A DNA stretch of 64,000 nucleotides from Clostridiales bacterium (GTDB taxonomy: Bacteria; Bacillota; Clostridia; Christensenellales; Aristaeellaceae). The number at the start of each line of letters is the position of its first letter. The stretch's first letter is position 1. Made by a program: the position numbers and the translations under genes. Below the pieces are notes generated by a model that was not told where the DNA came from, ran no database searches, and worked only from the letters and a program-made list of their open reading frames with translations. Below, in pieces: positions 25,267 to 33,602 of the stretch. The stretch covers positions 1-64,000 of the forward strand of contig DUQF01000027.1 in NCBI GenBank assembly GCA_012837965.1, given 5' to 3'.

Positions 25267-25959
25267 TTATTTACGGCTCGCTTGGCAAACATCCAGAAAG
25301 TACCCAATAATTTTTTGCCCGTCGACCGCGTCAGGACGGGCGCGCTCAAAGCAGATGCGCTCGGGGTGGTATTGCACGGTGTACAGTTTTTTCTCAGGAT
25401 ATTCGCAGGCTTCAACAACGTTATCATCCTTTGAATAGAGGGTGGCTTTCAGCCCCTGTCCCAAGCTATCAATACCTTGATGATGGTATGAGTTGACGGA
25501 AAATTCCTTGCCATATAGCCGGTGGTGGATTGAACCTTTATCGGCCACCACCAAGTGCACCAAATCACCTTGCTTGGGTTTTGGCAGATGATTTTTGCTT
25601 GTATCCAAATGCTGAATGAGGTTGCCGCCTAAATACACGTTGATAACCTGATGCCCACGGCAAATGCCTAAGATAGGCTTATCAGCTTTATAAAAATTAT
25701 CCAAAACGGAAAATTGTAAATCATCCAAGCTGTCATTGATACCTTCGCTTTGCGTGTTTTCTTGGCCATAGAGCTTGGGGTTTACATCCCCTCCGCCGGG
25801 GAGGAGAAGACCGTCAAAAAGTTTTGGATCATCGTCTTTATCAACCGCGACGAGCTCTGCGCCCATGTGAGCAAAGGCTTTGTAATAGGTGGAGAAAGTT
25901 GTTTCAGCATCCTCCTTGGGAATAGCTATGGCGATGCGCAAACTACGCTCCAAGCTCAT
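25267..25959 (-). CDS. class I glutamine amidotransferase, gamma-glutamyl-GABA hydrolase (PuuD) family
   Basis: 230 residues. The family hydrolyses gamma-glutamyl bonds of gamma-glutamyl amines. LLLPGGGDVNPKLYG (about 50-65), the nucleophile cysteine in GICRGHQVINVYLGG (about 97-112) and the His/Glu pair in VQYHPER (about 197-203) complete the triad. Family members with this gene order and length often have unknown substrates. AGGAGG precedes the ATG. The gene follows the large surface protein by 22 bases on the same strand. Confidence 0.9.
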   Translation of the reverse strand: MSLERSLRIAIAIPKEDAETTFSTYYKAFAHMGAELVAVDKDDDPKLFDGLLLPGGGDVNPKLYGQENTQSEGINDSLDDLQFSVLDNFYKADKPILGICRGHQVINVYLGGNLIQHLDTSKNHLPKPKQGDLVHLVVADKGSIHHRLYGKEFSVNSYHHQGIDSLGQGLKATLYSKDDNVVEACEYPEKKLYTVQYHPERICFERARPDAVDGQKIIGYFLDVCQASRK

Positions 25960-25981
25960 ATCTTAATACCTCCTTGGGACG

Positions 25982-28900
25982 TCAATGATAAGGCGTCCAG
26001 TCTTTCTTTGGTAAATATTGATAAAAGGAGGGAAGAACACCCGGCGTGCGTGGGGTAAGACCGATGTCTACATTCAGGTCGGTAGTTTTTCCCTTAACAA
26101 TAATGTTTTCGGCAACGGCTATTCCTACCTGACCGGCAGGAAAAACGCTGGTCAGCAGCGGATATTCCGGATTAATAGCGGTGGTTATGAGGCTATCTTC
26201 CAGCTCGATTTTCATGGTGTAGGCGCCGGGATATAGCTCTGTGAACTGGTAGAATCCATACTCATTGGTGGTGGTTTGGGCGACGAGTTCGCCGTATTGA
26301 TACATGGAAATAGCAAGACCCGGGATGCCCGGTTCGCCAAAGTCCTGCAAGCCGTTGCCGTTCAAGTCCAGCCAAGCGGTATCGCCAATGCCGCCATGGG
26401 TACCCATGCCGATATCTTGAGCCATTTTGTTTTCCCCCATAAAGATGGAAGTTTCCTGCGACCTGCCTATCTCGTTTTCCACGCCCTGAGCGCCTGCAAC
26501 AATGATGGACGGGCGGTTTGCCGTATCAACCAAGCGGGCGTATCGGTAGCCAAGCGGCAAGGTACATTCCACTTGATAGCTGCCGGGGTAGAGGTGGGTA
26601 AAAGAATACTCGCCCTTTTGATTGGTCAAAGCTTGTAGGATATTGCCCGTTTTTAAACAGATAAGGCGCAGGGGCAGGTTCGCCACATCGGTTAAGGTAC
26701 CGTCCAAGTTCCAAACAGCGCCTTCAAGGGAGCCAAACTGAACGATTGGCAAATCAAGGGTGGTGTTGCCGCTATCTATCAAAAAGCTGCTTGTCCACTG
26801 TCCGCCAATGGGCGCCGTTAGACCGTAGACTTCGTAATCTTCGGGCAAGGTTAGCATGTAGCGGTAACTGCCGGGGAAGGCGTGGGCGGCGGTAGCCTGC
26901 CCTCTTTCATCCAAAGTCAGGGGGAAGGCAAGACCCGTCAAATCGTGAATCAGACTCACTTGAAAGTTGCCGTACGGCTCGTCGCCTTCTGTTTTGGTTT
27001 TAGACAGGTCATGGTCAAGGAAGGCGTTTACCAAGAGCGTGGTGTCTTTAACGCCTGCGATATGGCAATCCAACTGTTCCTGCCCCATCGTTACTTTGAC
27101 AGGAGCGGTGAATGTGTTGCTCTGAACCGGCCTGATTACCGCGAGGGGACTTTTATAAACAAGCATATTTTCGGGCAGCGTCACTTCAAGGGCATAATTA
27201 CCGGGGCGCAGCATATCAAAGAGGAATTGTCCGGATTCATCGGTGATATGGCTGCGTTTTTCTCCCTTTGCATTGGTCAGGACGAGGCTTGCGCCTTGTA
27301 AAAAGGAGTCGTCTTGGGACAAAAGCCCGTTGGCGGACAGGTCTTCAAAGACGGTTCCGCCCACCATGCCTGTTTCAACAGCAAAAATTGTAGCTTGTTT
27401 GCGCTTTTCGCCTGCTTCAAGGGAAAAGGTATCGGTCGCGACGACTTGTACGTCGATGAGGGGCTTGGAGTAGAAGCATTTTTTCGGCAAAGTATACTGA
27501 AGGCGATACGTACCCGGCAGGGCGCCTTTCAGGTTGAAAAAACCGTTTGCGTCGGTAGTTGCTTGCGTATAGTCGGCGACTTTGCTGCCATCCGGGTTTC
27601 GCAGCTCCACCAGCACCCCTTCAAGGCCGCCAACATTACCCTCAAAGCCGCTTATTTCATCGCCAAGCAGCACAGAGCCTGTTATCACGGCGGACTTAAA
27701 GGCGGCGGCATCAATGTTTTGTAAGCTTTGACCGGCCAAGAGGGAGTATTCCTTGGTATGCCCGCCCCCTACGTCTTGTGAAACAATACGGTTGTACACG
27801 CCTTGGCCACTTTCAAGGGGCGGGGAAAAGACATAAGGGCTTTGCAGGGCAATGTGTACAGAATAAGTGCCTGGGATAAGCGGGCTCAACTCGTAGTCGC
27901 CATCACTATTAGTTAGGGTTTCTAAAACCACCTGGCCTTCTGAGTTTACAGCAGACACCAAAAAGGAGGCAAGGCCCGCTTCGCCTGCGTCTTTTTGGCT
28001 GTTGAGGTTATCGTCACTGAAAAGACGGCCTTGAACGCTTGCGGCTTGAGTGGCGCCGAGCAAAAGACTGGCTTGCTGGTTAAGCGCCACTTCGCTTGTT
28101 ATAGACAGGGTGTTTTGCGCTGTTTGCGCAAAGAACTGATTGCTCAATTCACCTTGAGCGGGGTTTGAAAAGACCAAGCCTTCAGGCAAAGAGGCTTCAA
28201 TGAAAAAACTGCCCGCCCGAACGATGGGAAAGGTCGCGATACCCGATGGGCCGGTTGTTGCCTGCGCTTTTTCCTGTCCGACAGACAGTGTGAGCATAAC
28301 ATTTTCCAAGGGCGCCTCGCCAGGGTCCATGATACCGTCGGCGTTTTCATCGATAAAGGCGGTGAGCGATACGCTTGACGCCTGCGTTACTCCGATTGAC
28401 CCAAGGCCGGTTGTTTGGCCGGTAACGACGGAAAAGTGAAGCTGTCCGGTCGCTTTAGTGTCGGAAGTGATAACGGTTTCCTTGCCGGGGGCGAACATCA
28501 TGCCTTCGGGCAGGAAAACGGTCAGGGTATAACTTCCTTCTCCAAGGAGGGTAAAACCATAGCTGCCGTCTTCAAGACTTTTGGTTTCACGGCTATTGCC
28601 CGCGCTATCTGTTACGACCAAAGACGCGCCGGCAAAACCAGGTTCGTTTGCGTCCTTTATACCGTTTGCGTTGGTGTCATACCAGAAAGTTCCCTGTGCT
28701 TTGCCGGTCATGACACCGCCCACACCTACGCCAAGGCTTCCGCCCGTCGGTAGAGTTAGGGGCTCTGATTGGCCTGTCATGTCGCCGGTGGGCACAATCA
28801 CATTATAAAAGGGGTTAATTTTCAAGCCCAAAGGGCCGATAATGTAAGGGTCGGGCATGGTGGCCGATAGGCGATACACACCTGGGGTCACAGGGCCGAT

Positions 28901-29479
28901 GGTGGCCGCCCCCTTTTTGTTGGTAACGGCCGAACCTACAACATAGCTTTCGCCCTCGTATTCGTAGAGAAGGTTAACAACAACATTTTGAAGCAAGGGT
29001 TCAGTTGAAAAACGACCGCCGTTTGCGTTGTCGTCGCCAAAAGCGGTGACGACCAAGCGGCTGGATTTGGTAATGGCTCCTATGGGCAAAATTTCTTTTT
29101 GGCCGGTTTCAAGGGAAATAGTGGGCGTTTTCATCGTATTTCCCTCACCGGGCAGGGCCATGGAGCCGCCTTTCGTCATGGGAGAGGCAACGTGTTTATT
29201 TTCCAGCTGCGCTATAACTCGATAGTCGCCTTTGGCAAGATCGGTAAAAGCAAATGCTCCGTTCTCATCGGTGGTAACAGATGCCAGTTCCCGGTCCTCG
29301 CCGTCAGTTAGCGTGATAAGGATGCCCGCGATGCGTTCAGCGCCTTCGGGGTTACCGTTTGCCCTAACATCAAGGAAAACATAGCCTCCAATGGCGGCGG
29401 AATTTTCACCGGCAAGGGTTGAAAGACAAACGAGAAGGAACAGCGCTAAAACAAGCAAAGACAGTTGCCTTTTGAGCAT
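25982..29479 (-). CDS. large secreted protein with many SdrD_B/Cna_B-type repeats
   Basis: 1165 residues from the ATG at 29479 (GGAGG at 6-base spacing; a TTG two codons earlier is not needed). A signal peptide (MLKRQLSLLVLALFLLVCLS) is followed by about ten Ig-like units with SdrD_B patterns: GGYVFLDVRANGNPEG, GTFWYDTNANGIKDANEPG, RLFSDDNLNSQKDAGE and DTAWLDLNGNGLQDFGEPG with ENGAFAFTDLAKGDYRV-type ends. DxNxNGxxDxxE loops suggest calcium binding. No LPxTG sortase motif or membrane anchor ends the protein (it stops after KKDWTPYH), so attachment is unclear. Likely a long stalk-like surface or secreted protein. Confidence 0.88.
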   Translation of the reverse strand: MLKRQLSLLVLALFLLVCLSTLAGENSAAIGGYVFLDVRANGNPEGAERIAGILITLTDGEDRELASVTTDENGAFAFTDLAKGDYRVIAQLENKHVASPMTKGGSMALPGEGNTMKTPTISLETGQKEILPIGAITKSSRLVVTAFGDDNANGGRFSTEPLLQNVVVNLLYEYEGESYVVGSAVTNKKGAATIGPVTPGVYRLSATMPDPYIIGPLGLKINPFYNVIVPTGDMTGQSEPLTLPTGGSLGVGVGGVMTGKAQGTFWYDTNANGIKDANEPGFAGASLVVTDSAGNSRETKSLEDGSYGFTLLGEGSYTLTVFLPEGMMFAPGKETVITSDTKATGQLHFSVVTGQTTGLGSIGVTQASSVSLTAFIDENADGIMDPGEAPLENVMLTLSVGQEKAQATTGPSGIATFPIVRAGSFFIEASLPEGLVFSNPAQGELSNQFFAQTAQNTLSITSEVALNQQASLLLGATQAASVQGRLFSDDNLNSQKDAGEAGLASFLVSAVNSEGQVVLETLTNSDGDYELSPLIPGTYSVHIALQSPYVFSPPLESGQGVYNRIVSQDVGGGHTKEYSLLAGQSLQNIDAAAFKSAVITGSVLLGDEISGFEGNVGGLEGVLVELRNPDGSKVADYTQATTDANGFFNLKGALPGTYRLQYTLPKKCFYSKPLIDVQVVATDTFSLEAGEKRKQATIFAVETGMVGGTVFEDLSANGLLSQDDSFLQGASLVLTNAKGEKRSHITDESGQFLFDMLRPGNYALEVTLPENMLVYKSPLAVIRPVQSNTFTAPVKVTMGQEQLDCHIAGVKDTTLLVNAFLDHDLSKTKTEGDEPYGNFQVSLIHDLTGLAFPLTLDERGQATAAHAFPGSYRYMLTLPEDYEVYGLTAPIGGQWTSSFLIDSGNTTLDLPIVQFGSLEGAVWNLDGTLTDVANLPLRLICLKTGNILQALTNQKGEYSFTHLYPGSYQVECTLPLGYRYARLVDTANRPSIIVAGAQGVENEIGRSQETSIFMGENKMAQDIGMGTHGGIGDTAWLDLNGNGLQDFGEPGIPGLAISMYQYGELVAQTTTNEYGFYQFTELYPGAYTMKIELEDSLITTAINPEYPLLTSVFPAGQVGIAVAENIIVKGKTTDLNVDIGLTPRTPGVLPSFYQYLPKKDWTPYH

Positions 29480-29519
29480 GGACAACCTCCAAAGTTGTTA
29501 AAATTTTAGAACAATTAAG

Positions 29520-30080
29520 TTAGGGGATGCGGGTTACAAGGCCTTCCCTGACGGTGTGCGGCGGCTTGGTATCGTCGGGATGGCCGATGGATATTGCCAA
29601 CATAAACTGATAACCCTCAGGGAAACAAAGCTGCTTTTCAAGGCGTTGTTTATCTTCACCGGCAAAGGCATCCCGCGGCAGCCCCAAGATGACCGTGCCA
29701 AGCCCAAGGCTTTGGGCGGCCAGGCATACGTTCTGAACGGCAATGCCTACATCGGTTTGGGCATAGCGGGAATCATCGCAGGAAAAGAAAAACACACAGG
29801 GCGCATGGTAGAAAACCTGGAATTCCGGGTTTTGATAACGGGCGCTGCTGCGCTGATTTTCGGGCTGTTTCATGACTTCCCTTTTGCATGCGTCATGAAC
29901 ATCTTGGATAATGGCAGCATCTTCAACCACCGTAAGGTGCCAAGGCTGACGGTTAACGGCGCTTGGAGCCTGCTCCGCGGCGGCAATCAGGGTGGCGATT
30001 TGTTCCTCCGTCAGCGGAGTATTCAGATACTTTCGGTGACTGCGCCTTTTGGCGATACAGGATAATACTAAGTTTGACAT
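29520..30080 (-). CDS. nitroreductase family flavoprotein
   Basis: 186 residues. FMN-dependent NAD(P)H oxidoreductase of broad type. The FMN-binding start RRSHRKYLNTPLTEEQIATLI, AAEQAPSAVNRQPWHLTVV (about 33-52) and the GLGTVILGLPR segment (about 127-137) are typical. The start has GGAGGG at 5-base spacing. It shares a divergent start region with tadA and precedes the large surface-protein gene by 40 bases. Confidence 0.92.
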   Translation of the reverse strand: MSNLVLSCIAKRRSHRKYLNTPLTEEQIATLIAAAEQAPSAVNRQPWHLTVVEDAAIIQDVHDACKREVMKQPENQRSSARYQNPEFQVFYHAPCVFFFSCDDSRYAQTDVGIAVQNVCLAAQSLGLGTVILGLPRDAFAGEDKQRLEKQLCFPEGYQFMLAISIGHPDDTKPPHTVREGLVTRIP

Positions 30081-30110
30081 AAGACCCTCCTATCAATTAA
30101 CATTAGTTCA
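30074..30110 (+). promoter_or_regulatory. possible promoter giving a leaderless tadA transcript
   Basis: TTGACA (30074-30079), 18 bases and TAACAT (30098-30103) would start transcription near 30110, the first base of the tadA ATG. No ribosome binding sequence is seen before that ATG. Confidence 0.4.
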
Positions 30111-30559
30111 TGGAACATGAAGAAGCAATGCGAGCCGCCATTATGGAGGCTCAGCAGACCAAACAGGATGTGCCCGTTGGCGCGGTCGTGGTGTACGAGG
30201 GCAAAATCATTGCCGCCTGCCACAACCGCAGGGAGGAAGATAACGCGCCTTTTGCGCACGCAGAGATGCTGGCCATGAATGAGGCCGCCAAGGTTTTAGG
30301 CACTCGCAGGCTCACCGGATGCACGCTGTATGTAACCTTGGAGCCTTGCCCTATGTGCGCAGGCGCCATTATACTTTCGGGCTTATCCAAATGCTATTTT
30401 GGCGCATACGACAGGCAATCGGGCTGCTGCGGCAGCGTCTATTACATTCCGCAGGACAGGTGCTTTAACCATCAGGTCATGTGTGTGGGTGGGATATTGG
30501 AGGAAGAATGCACACGCCTCCTGACCGACTTTTTTGCGCAAAAAAGACGGGGCGAATAG
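30110..30559 (+). CDS. tadA: tRNA-specific adenosine deaminase
   Basis: 149 residues. Deaminates A34 to inosine in tRNA-Arg(ACG). The zinc site is complete: HAEMLAMNEA (His and catalytic Glu, about 54-63) and PCPMCAGAI (about 84-92). The start MEHEEAMRAAIMEA fits the family, but it lacks a visible ribosome binding site. The C-terminal end nearly touches the convergent alcohol dehydrogenase gene (6-base gap) with no terminator between them. Confidence 0.93.
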   Translation: MEHEEAMRAAIMEAQQTKQDVPVGAVVVYEGKIIAACHNRREEDNAPFAHAEMLAMNEAAKVLGTRRLTGCTLYVTLEPCPMCAGAIILSGLSKCYFGAYDRQSGCCGSVYYIPQDRCFNHQVMCVGGILEEECTRLLTDFFAQKRRGE

Positions 30560-30564
30560 ATTTT

Positions 30565-31734
30565 TTACAGCGCCATCCGGAAGATTTTTTCCACATCTTC
30601 GGGACTGAGCGGCCTAAAGAAGCCGACACGGCCTTGATTGCGGTATTCGACATCTCGAACAAGAGCGGGGATATCTTTTTCTTCGGCGCCAAAGTCGCCC
30701 AAGCGGTTGGGCAGATTAAGGGAATCAAAGAAGTTGCGCAATTTTTGAATGCCTTCCTTGGCGGCTTTTTCCAAGTCGCCCGAAGGACAAACGCCCATCA
30801 CCTTGTGGGCAAAGCGTGCGAATCGGGGCACGTCGTGGGGCGGCTGATACTCCATCCAGTAGGGGTACAAGACGGCCAGCACGGCGCCGTGGATGCCGTT
30901 AAAGTGGGCGGACACGGAATGCGCCATCGCGTGAACGCTCCAGTCCTGCTCCCGGCCCGTAGACAGGGTGTTGTTGTGGGCGATGGTGCCTGCCCAGAAA
31001 ATATCGGCATGGGCGGCATAGTCGTAGGGTTCGGATAGCACCTTGGGGCCCGCCAGCATAATGGCCCGCAGGACGCCTTCACACATTTCGTCGGTTAGGT
31101 TCACATCCTTGGTGTTGGTAAAGTAGCGCTCGAAAATATGGGTCATCATATCGCATACGCCGTATGCCTTATGATTTTTAGGGACGGTATAGGTAAGTTC
31201 GGGGTTCATAATGGCGATGGTTGGGTGTATGAATTCTGAATTAACGCCACGTTTAATGTTAATATCTTCCTTGGTAATCACGCTTGAATTGCTGCTTTCA
31301 GAGCCCGCCGCTGCAATGGTTGGTACGGCCACGACAGGCATTGAAGCCTTGATAACAGCCTTGCGCGCGTAAAAATCCCAAAAGTCGCCATCATATAAGG
31401 CGCCAAAAGCAATGGCTTTGGCAGTATCAATGGCGCTTGCGCCGCCAAGCCCTACAAGCACATCAATCTTATGCTTTTTAACCAGCTCAATGCCCTCATA
31501 AACGGGGCCGGAGAGGGGATTGGGCACGATGCCCGAAAGTTCAAGAAAGGAAATGTCTTCAGCGGAAAGGGAAGCTTTCACCCTGTCAAGCAGTCCCGAG
31601 CGCACAACCGAGCCTTGGCCGTAGACAATCAGCGCCTTTTGAAAGCCTCTTTCCTTCATGTATTTGCCGATGCTGTTTTCAACATTCTTTCCAAACACGA
31701 AGTGTGTAGGGTTATAAAAAGTAAAATCATTCAC
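30565..31734 (-). CDS. iron-containing alcohol dehydrogenase, butanol dehydrogenase type
   Basis: 389 residues. NAD(P)H-dependent reduction of aldehydes to alcohols in fermentation. The sequence follows the BdhA/YqhD layout: FTFYNPTHFVFGKN at the start, GLGGASAIDTAKAIAFGALYDGDFWDFY (about 93-121) for cofactor binding, and GREQDWSVHAMAHSVSA and FNGIHGAVLAVLYPYW (about 255-295) with the metal-binding histidines. It starts at a GTG with a near-perfect GGAGGTGA upstream. Its promoter is back-to-back with the SCIFF promoter. Confidence 0.93.
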   Translation of the reverse strand: MNDFTFYNPTHFVFGKNVENSIGKYMKERGFQKALIVYGQGSVVRSGLLDRVKASLSAEDISFLELSGIVPNPLSGPVYEGIELVKKHKIDVLVGLGGASAIDTAKAIAFGALYDGDFWDFYARKAVIKASMPVVAVPTIAAAGSESSNSSVITKEDINIKRGVNSEFIHPTIAIMNPELTYTVPKNHKAYGVCDMMTHIFERYFTNTKDVNLTDEMCEGVLRAIMLAGPKVLSEPYDYAAHADIFWAGTIAHNNTLSTGREQDWSVHAMAHSVSAHFNGIHGAVLAVLYPYWMEYQPPHDVPRFARFAHKVMGVCPSGDLEKAAKEGIQKLRNFFDSLNLPNRLGDFGAEEKDIPALVRDVEYRNQGRVGFFRPLSPEDVEKIFRMAL

Positions 31735-31764
31735 GTACGTATCACCTCCAAATTACCTCTCTTC

Positions 31765-31793
31765 ATTATAGCACCAACACCTGTCTTGGGCAA
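31765..31793 (-). promoter_or_regulatory. promoter of the alcohol dehydrogenase gene
   Basis: On the minus strand TTGCCC (31793-31788), 17 bases and TATAAT (31770-31765). Confidence 0.65.
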
Positions 31794-31796
31794 ACC

Positions 31797-31825
31797 TTGA
31801 CAGTAATGAACAAAGCGGGTACAAT
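31797..31825 (+). promoter_or_regulatory. promoter of the SCIFF operon
   Basis: TTGACA (31797-31802), 17 bases and TACAAT (31820-31825), a strong housekeeping-type promoter. Confidence 0.85.
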
Positions 31826-31858
31826 TGCACCAACGCTTGAAGTAAGGAGTGAGAAACA

Positions 31859-32005
31859 ATGAAGATTAAGACGCTCAAAACCCGTGACCTGCGGGACTCT
31901 ATCAAAAACGGTGGCTGCGGCGAGTGCCAGACTTCTTGCCAGTCTGCTTGTAAGACCTCTTGTGGCGTTGCCAACCAGCCCTGTGAGAACAAGGAAAATA
32001 AGTAA
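31859..32005 (+). CDS. scfA: SCIFF ribosomal peptide precursor (six cysteines in forty-five residues)
   Basis: 48 residues, with AAGGAG before the ATG. The leader part MKIKTLKTRDLRDSIKNGG is the conserved start of SCIFF peptides. The core has exactly six cysteines, at 20, 23, 27, 31, 35 and 42, with threonines and serines between them (TSC, SAC, TSC). A radical SAM enzyme joins a cysteine sulfur to a threonine alpha-carbon, giving thioether (sactipeptide/ranthipeptide type) links. SCIFF is nearly universal in Clostridia, and its function is not settled. The maturase gene follows directly. Confidence 0.93.
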   Translation: MKIKTLKTRDLRDSIKNGGCGECQTSCQSACKTSCGVANQPCENKENK

Positions 32006-32023
32006 GCACATGTACGTAGAGAG

Positions 32024-32051
32024 CCGCCTGCTTAAAGCAAGCGGTTTTTTT
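32024..32051 (+). terminator. attenuating terminator between the SCIFF gene and its maturase
   Basis: CCGCCTGCT pairs with AGCAAGCGG (one C-A mismatch) and is followed by seven T. It should let the peptide be made in excess over the enzyme. Confidence 0.75.
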
Positions 32052-32068
32052 GAGGAGATTTTGGATTT

Positions 32069-33430
32069 ATGATTCATCAGTTTTCGTTAAACGGCTGCCA
32101 TATCACGGTGGATGTGTATTCGGGCGCTGTGCATGTGACCGATGAAATGGGCATGCTTGCTATTCAGCTTTGCGAAAGCCTGCCCAAAGAAGAAGTGAAA
32201 AAGGCTTTGCTTGCTAAGGGGCTTGATGGTGAAGCAATTGGGCAAACCTTGGAACAGATTGAAGGGCTTAAAAAAGAGGGGCAGCTTTATGCGCCCAATG
32301 TATTTGAACAAAATGCATCCTGCTTTCAAAAAAGGCAAGGGGAAATTAAGGCGCTCTGCCTGCACGTAGCGCACACCTGTAACCTTACTTGCAGCTACTG
32401 CTTTGCGGCCCAAGGGCGGTTCCACGGCCAAAGCGCTTTGATGTCTTTTGATGTAGCCAAAAAGGCCATCGACTTTTTGATTCAAAACAGCGGCAAGCGC
32501 AGGCACCTGGAGGTGGACTTTTTCGGCGGCGAACCGCTGCTGAATATGGATGTTGTCAGGCAGACTGTAACATATGCCCGCTCCAAAGAAAAGGAGTTTG
32601 GCAAAGTATTTCGTTTTACAATAACCATCAATGGTATGTTCTTGGATGATGAATTAACAGAATATTTCAACCAAGAAATGGACAATGTCGTCCTCAGTCT
32701 TGACGGGCGAAAGGAAGTGCACGACCGTTTCCGAGTGGATGCCTTTGGAAAGGGCAGCTACGATATGATTGTGCCGAAGTTCCAAAGGTTTGTTAAGAAA
32801 AGAGGCGACCGCAGTTACTACATCCGCGGCACCTTTACCCACCACAACCCCGACTTCTTTGAAGACATTCGCCACATGGTAGACCTTGGCTTTAGGGAGC
32901 TGAGCATGGAGCCGGTGGTTACAAGCCCCGGCGACCCTTCGGCTTTAACCAAGGACGATATGCCCATCGTGTTTGAAGCCTATGAAAAGCTGGCCAAATA
33001 TTTAATAGACCTAAACAAAGCCGGAAAGCCCGTTCGCTTCTATCATTTTAATTTGGATTTGGAAAACGGCCCTTGCCTGTACAAACGTATTGTTGGCTGC
33101 GGCTCGGGCAGCGAGTACTTGGCGGTTACTCCTTGGGGCGACCTGTATCCCTGCCATCAGTTTGTGGGGGATGCGTCGTATAAGATGGGCAACCTTGATG
33201 AGGGCATTACCCGCCCCGATTTACAGGCGGATTTTTTGGAAACCAACCTCTTTAGCCACTCTGAGTGCAAAGACTGCTGGGCGAAATTCTACTGTTCCGG
33301 CGGCTGTGCGGCCAACAATGTACGGGCATCAGGCAGCCTCCAAGGCATTTACAAGGAAGGCTGCGATATTTTCCGAAAGCGCATGGAATGCGCCCTGATG
33401 ATGCAAGCGGCGATGGATGAGGAAAATTAA
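32069..33430 (+). CDS. scfB: SCIFF peptide maturase, radical SAM/SPASM enzyme (CteB-like)
   Basis: 453 residues. Forms thioether crosslinks in the SCIFF peptide using S-adenosylmethionine and iron-sulfur clusters. An N-terminal RRE-like peptide-binding part (1-90) precedes the radical SAM cluster cysteines C104, C108 and C111 in CNLTCSYC. FFGGEPLLN follows near 150. The SPASM region carries auxiliary-cluster cysteines: CGSGSEYLAVTPWGDLYPCH, CKDCWAKFYCSGGC and a last EGC near the end. A GAGGAG lies about 12 bases before the ATG, directly after the attenuator. Confidence 0.95.
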   Translation: MIHQFSLNGCHITVDVYSGAVHVTDEMGMLAIQLCESLPKEEVKKALLAKGLDGEAIGQTLEQIEGLKKEGQLYAPNVFEQNASCFQKRQGEIKALCLHVAHTCNLTCSYCFAAQGRFHGQSALMSFDVAKKAIDFLIQNSGKRRHLEVDFFGGEPLLNMDVVRQTVTYARSKEKEFGKVFRFTITINGMFLDDELTEYFNQEMDNVVLSLDGRKEVHDRFRVDAFGKGSYDMIVPKFQRFVKKRGDRSYYIRGTFTHHNPDFFEDIRHMVDLGFRELSMEPVVTSPGDPSALTKDDMPIVFEAYEKLAKYLIDLNKAGKPVRFYHFNLDLENGPCLYKRIVGCGSGSEYLAVTPWGDLYPCHQFVGDASYKMGNLDEGITRPDLQADFLETNLFSHSECKDCWAKFYCSGGCAANNVRASGSLQGIYKEGCDIFRKRMECALMMQAAMDEEN

Positions 33431-33452
33431 ATAAGTTACCAAAAGCTAAAAA

Positions 33453-33494
33453 GAGGCTGTGAAAGATTTGCCGATCCGTCACAGCCTTTGTTTT
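33453..33494 (+). terminator. terminator of the SCIFF operon
   Basis: AGGCTGTGA pairs with TCACAGCCT across a 17-base loop and is followed by TTGTTTT. Confidence 0.75.
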
Positions 33495-33602
33495 ATGTGT
33501 GCCTATTGGCTGTTTCCATCTCACAAACCGCTTTGATGAGTTTTGCCAAAGGCATTAAGGAATTATAAATATATGGCTCTGCAAATAGTTGATGCTCAAA
33601 TA

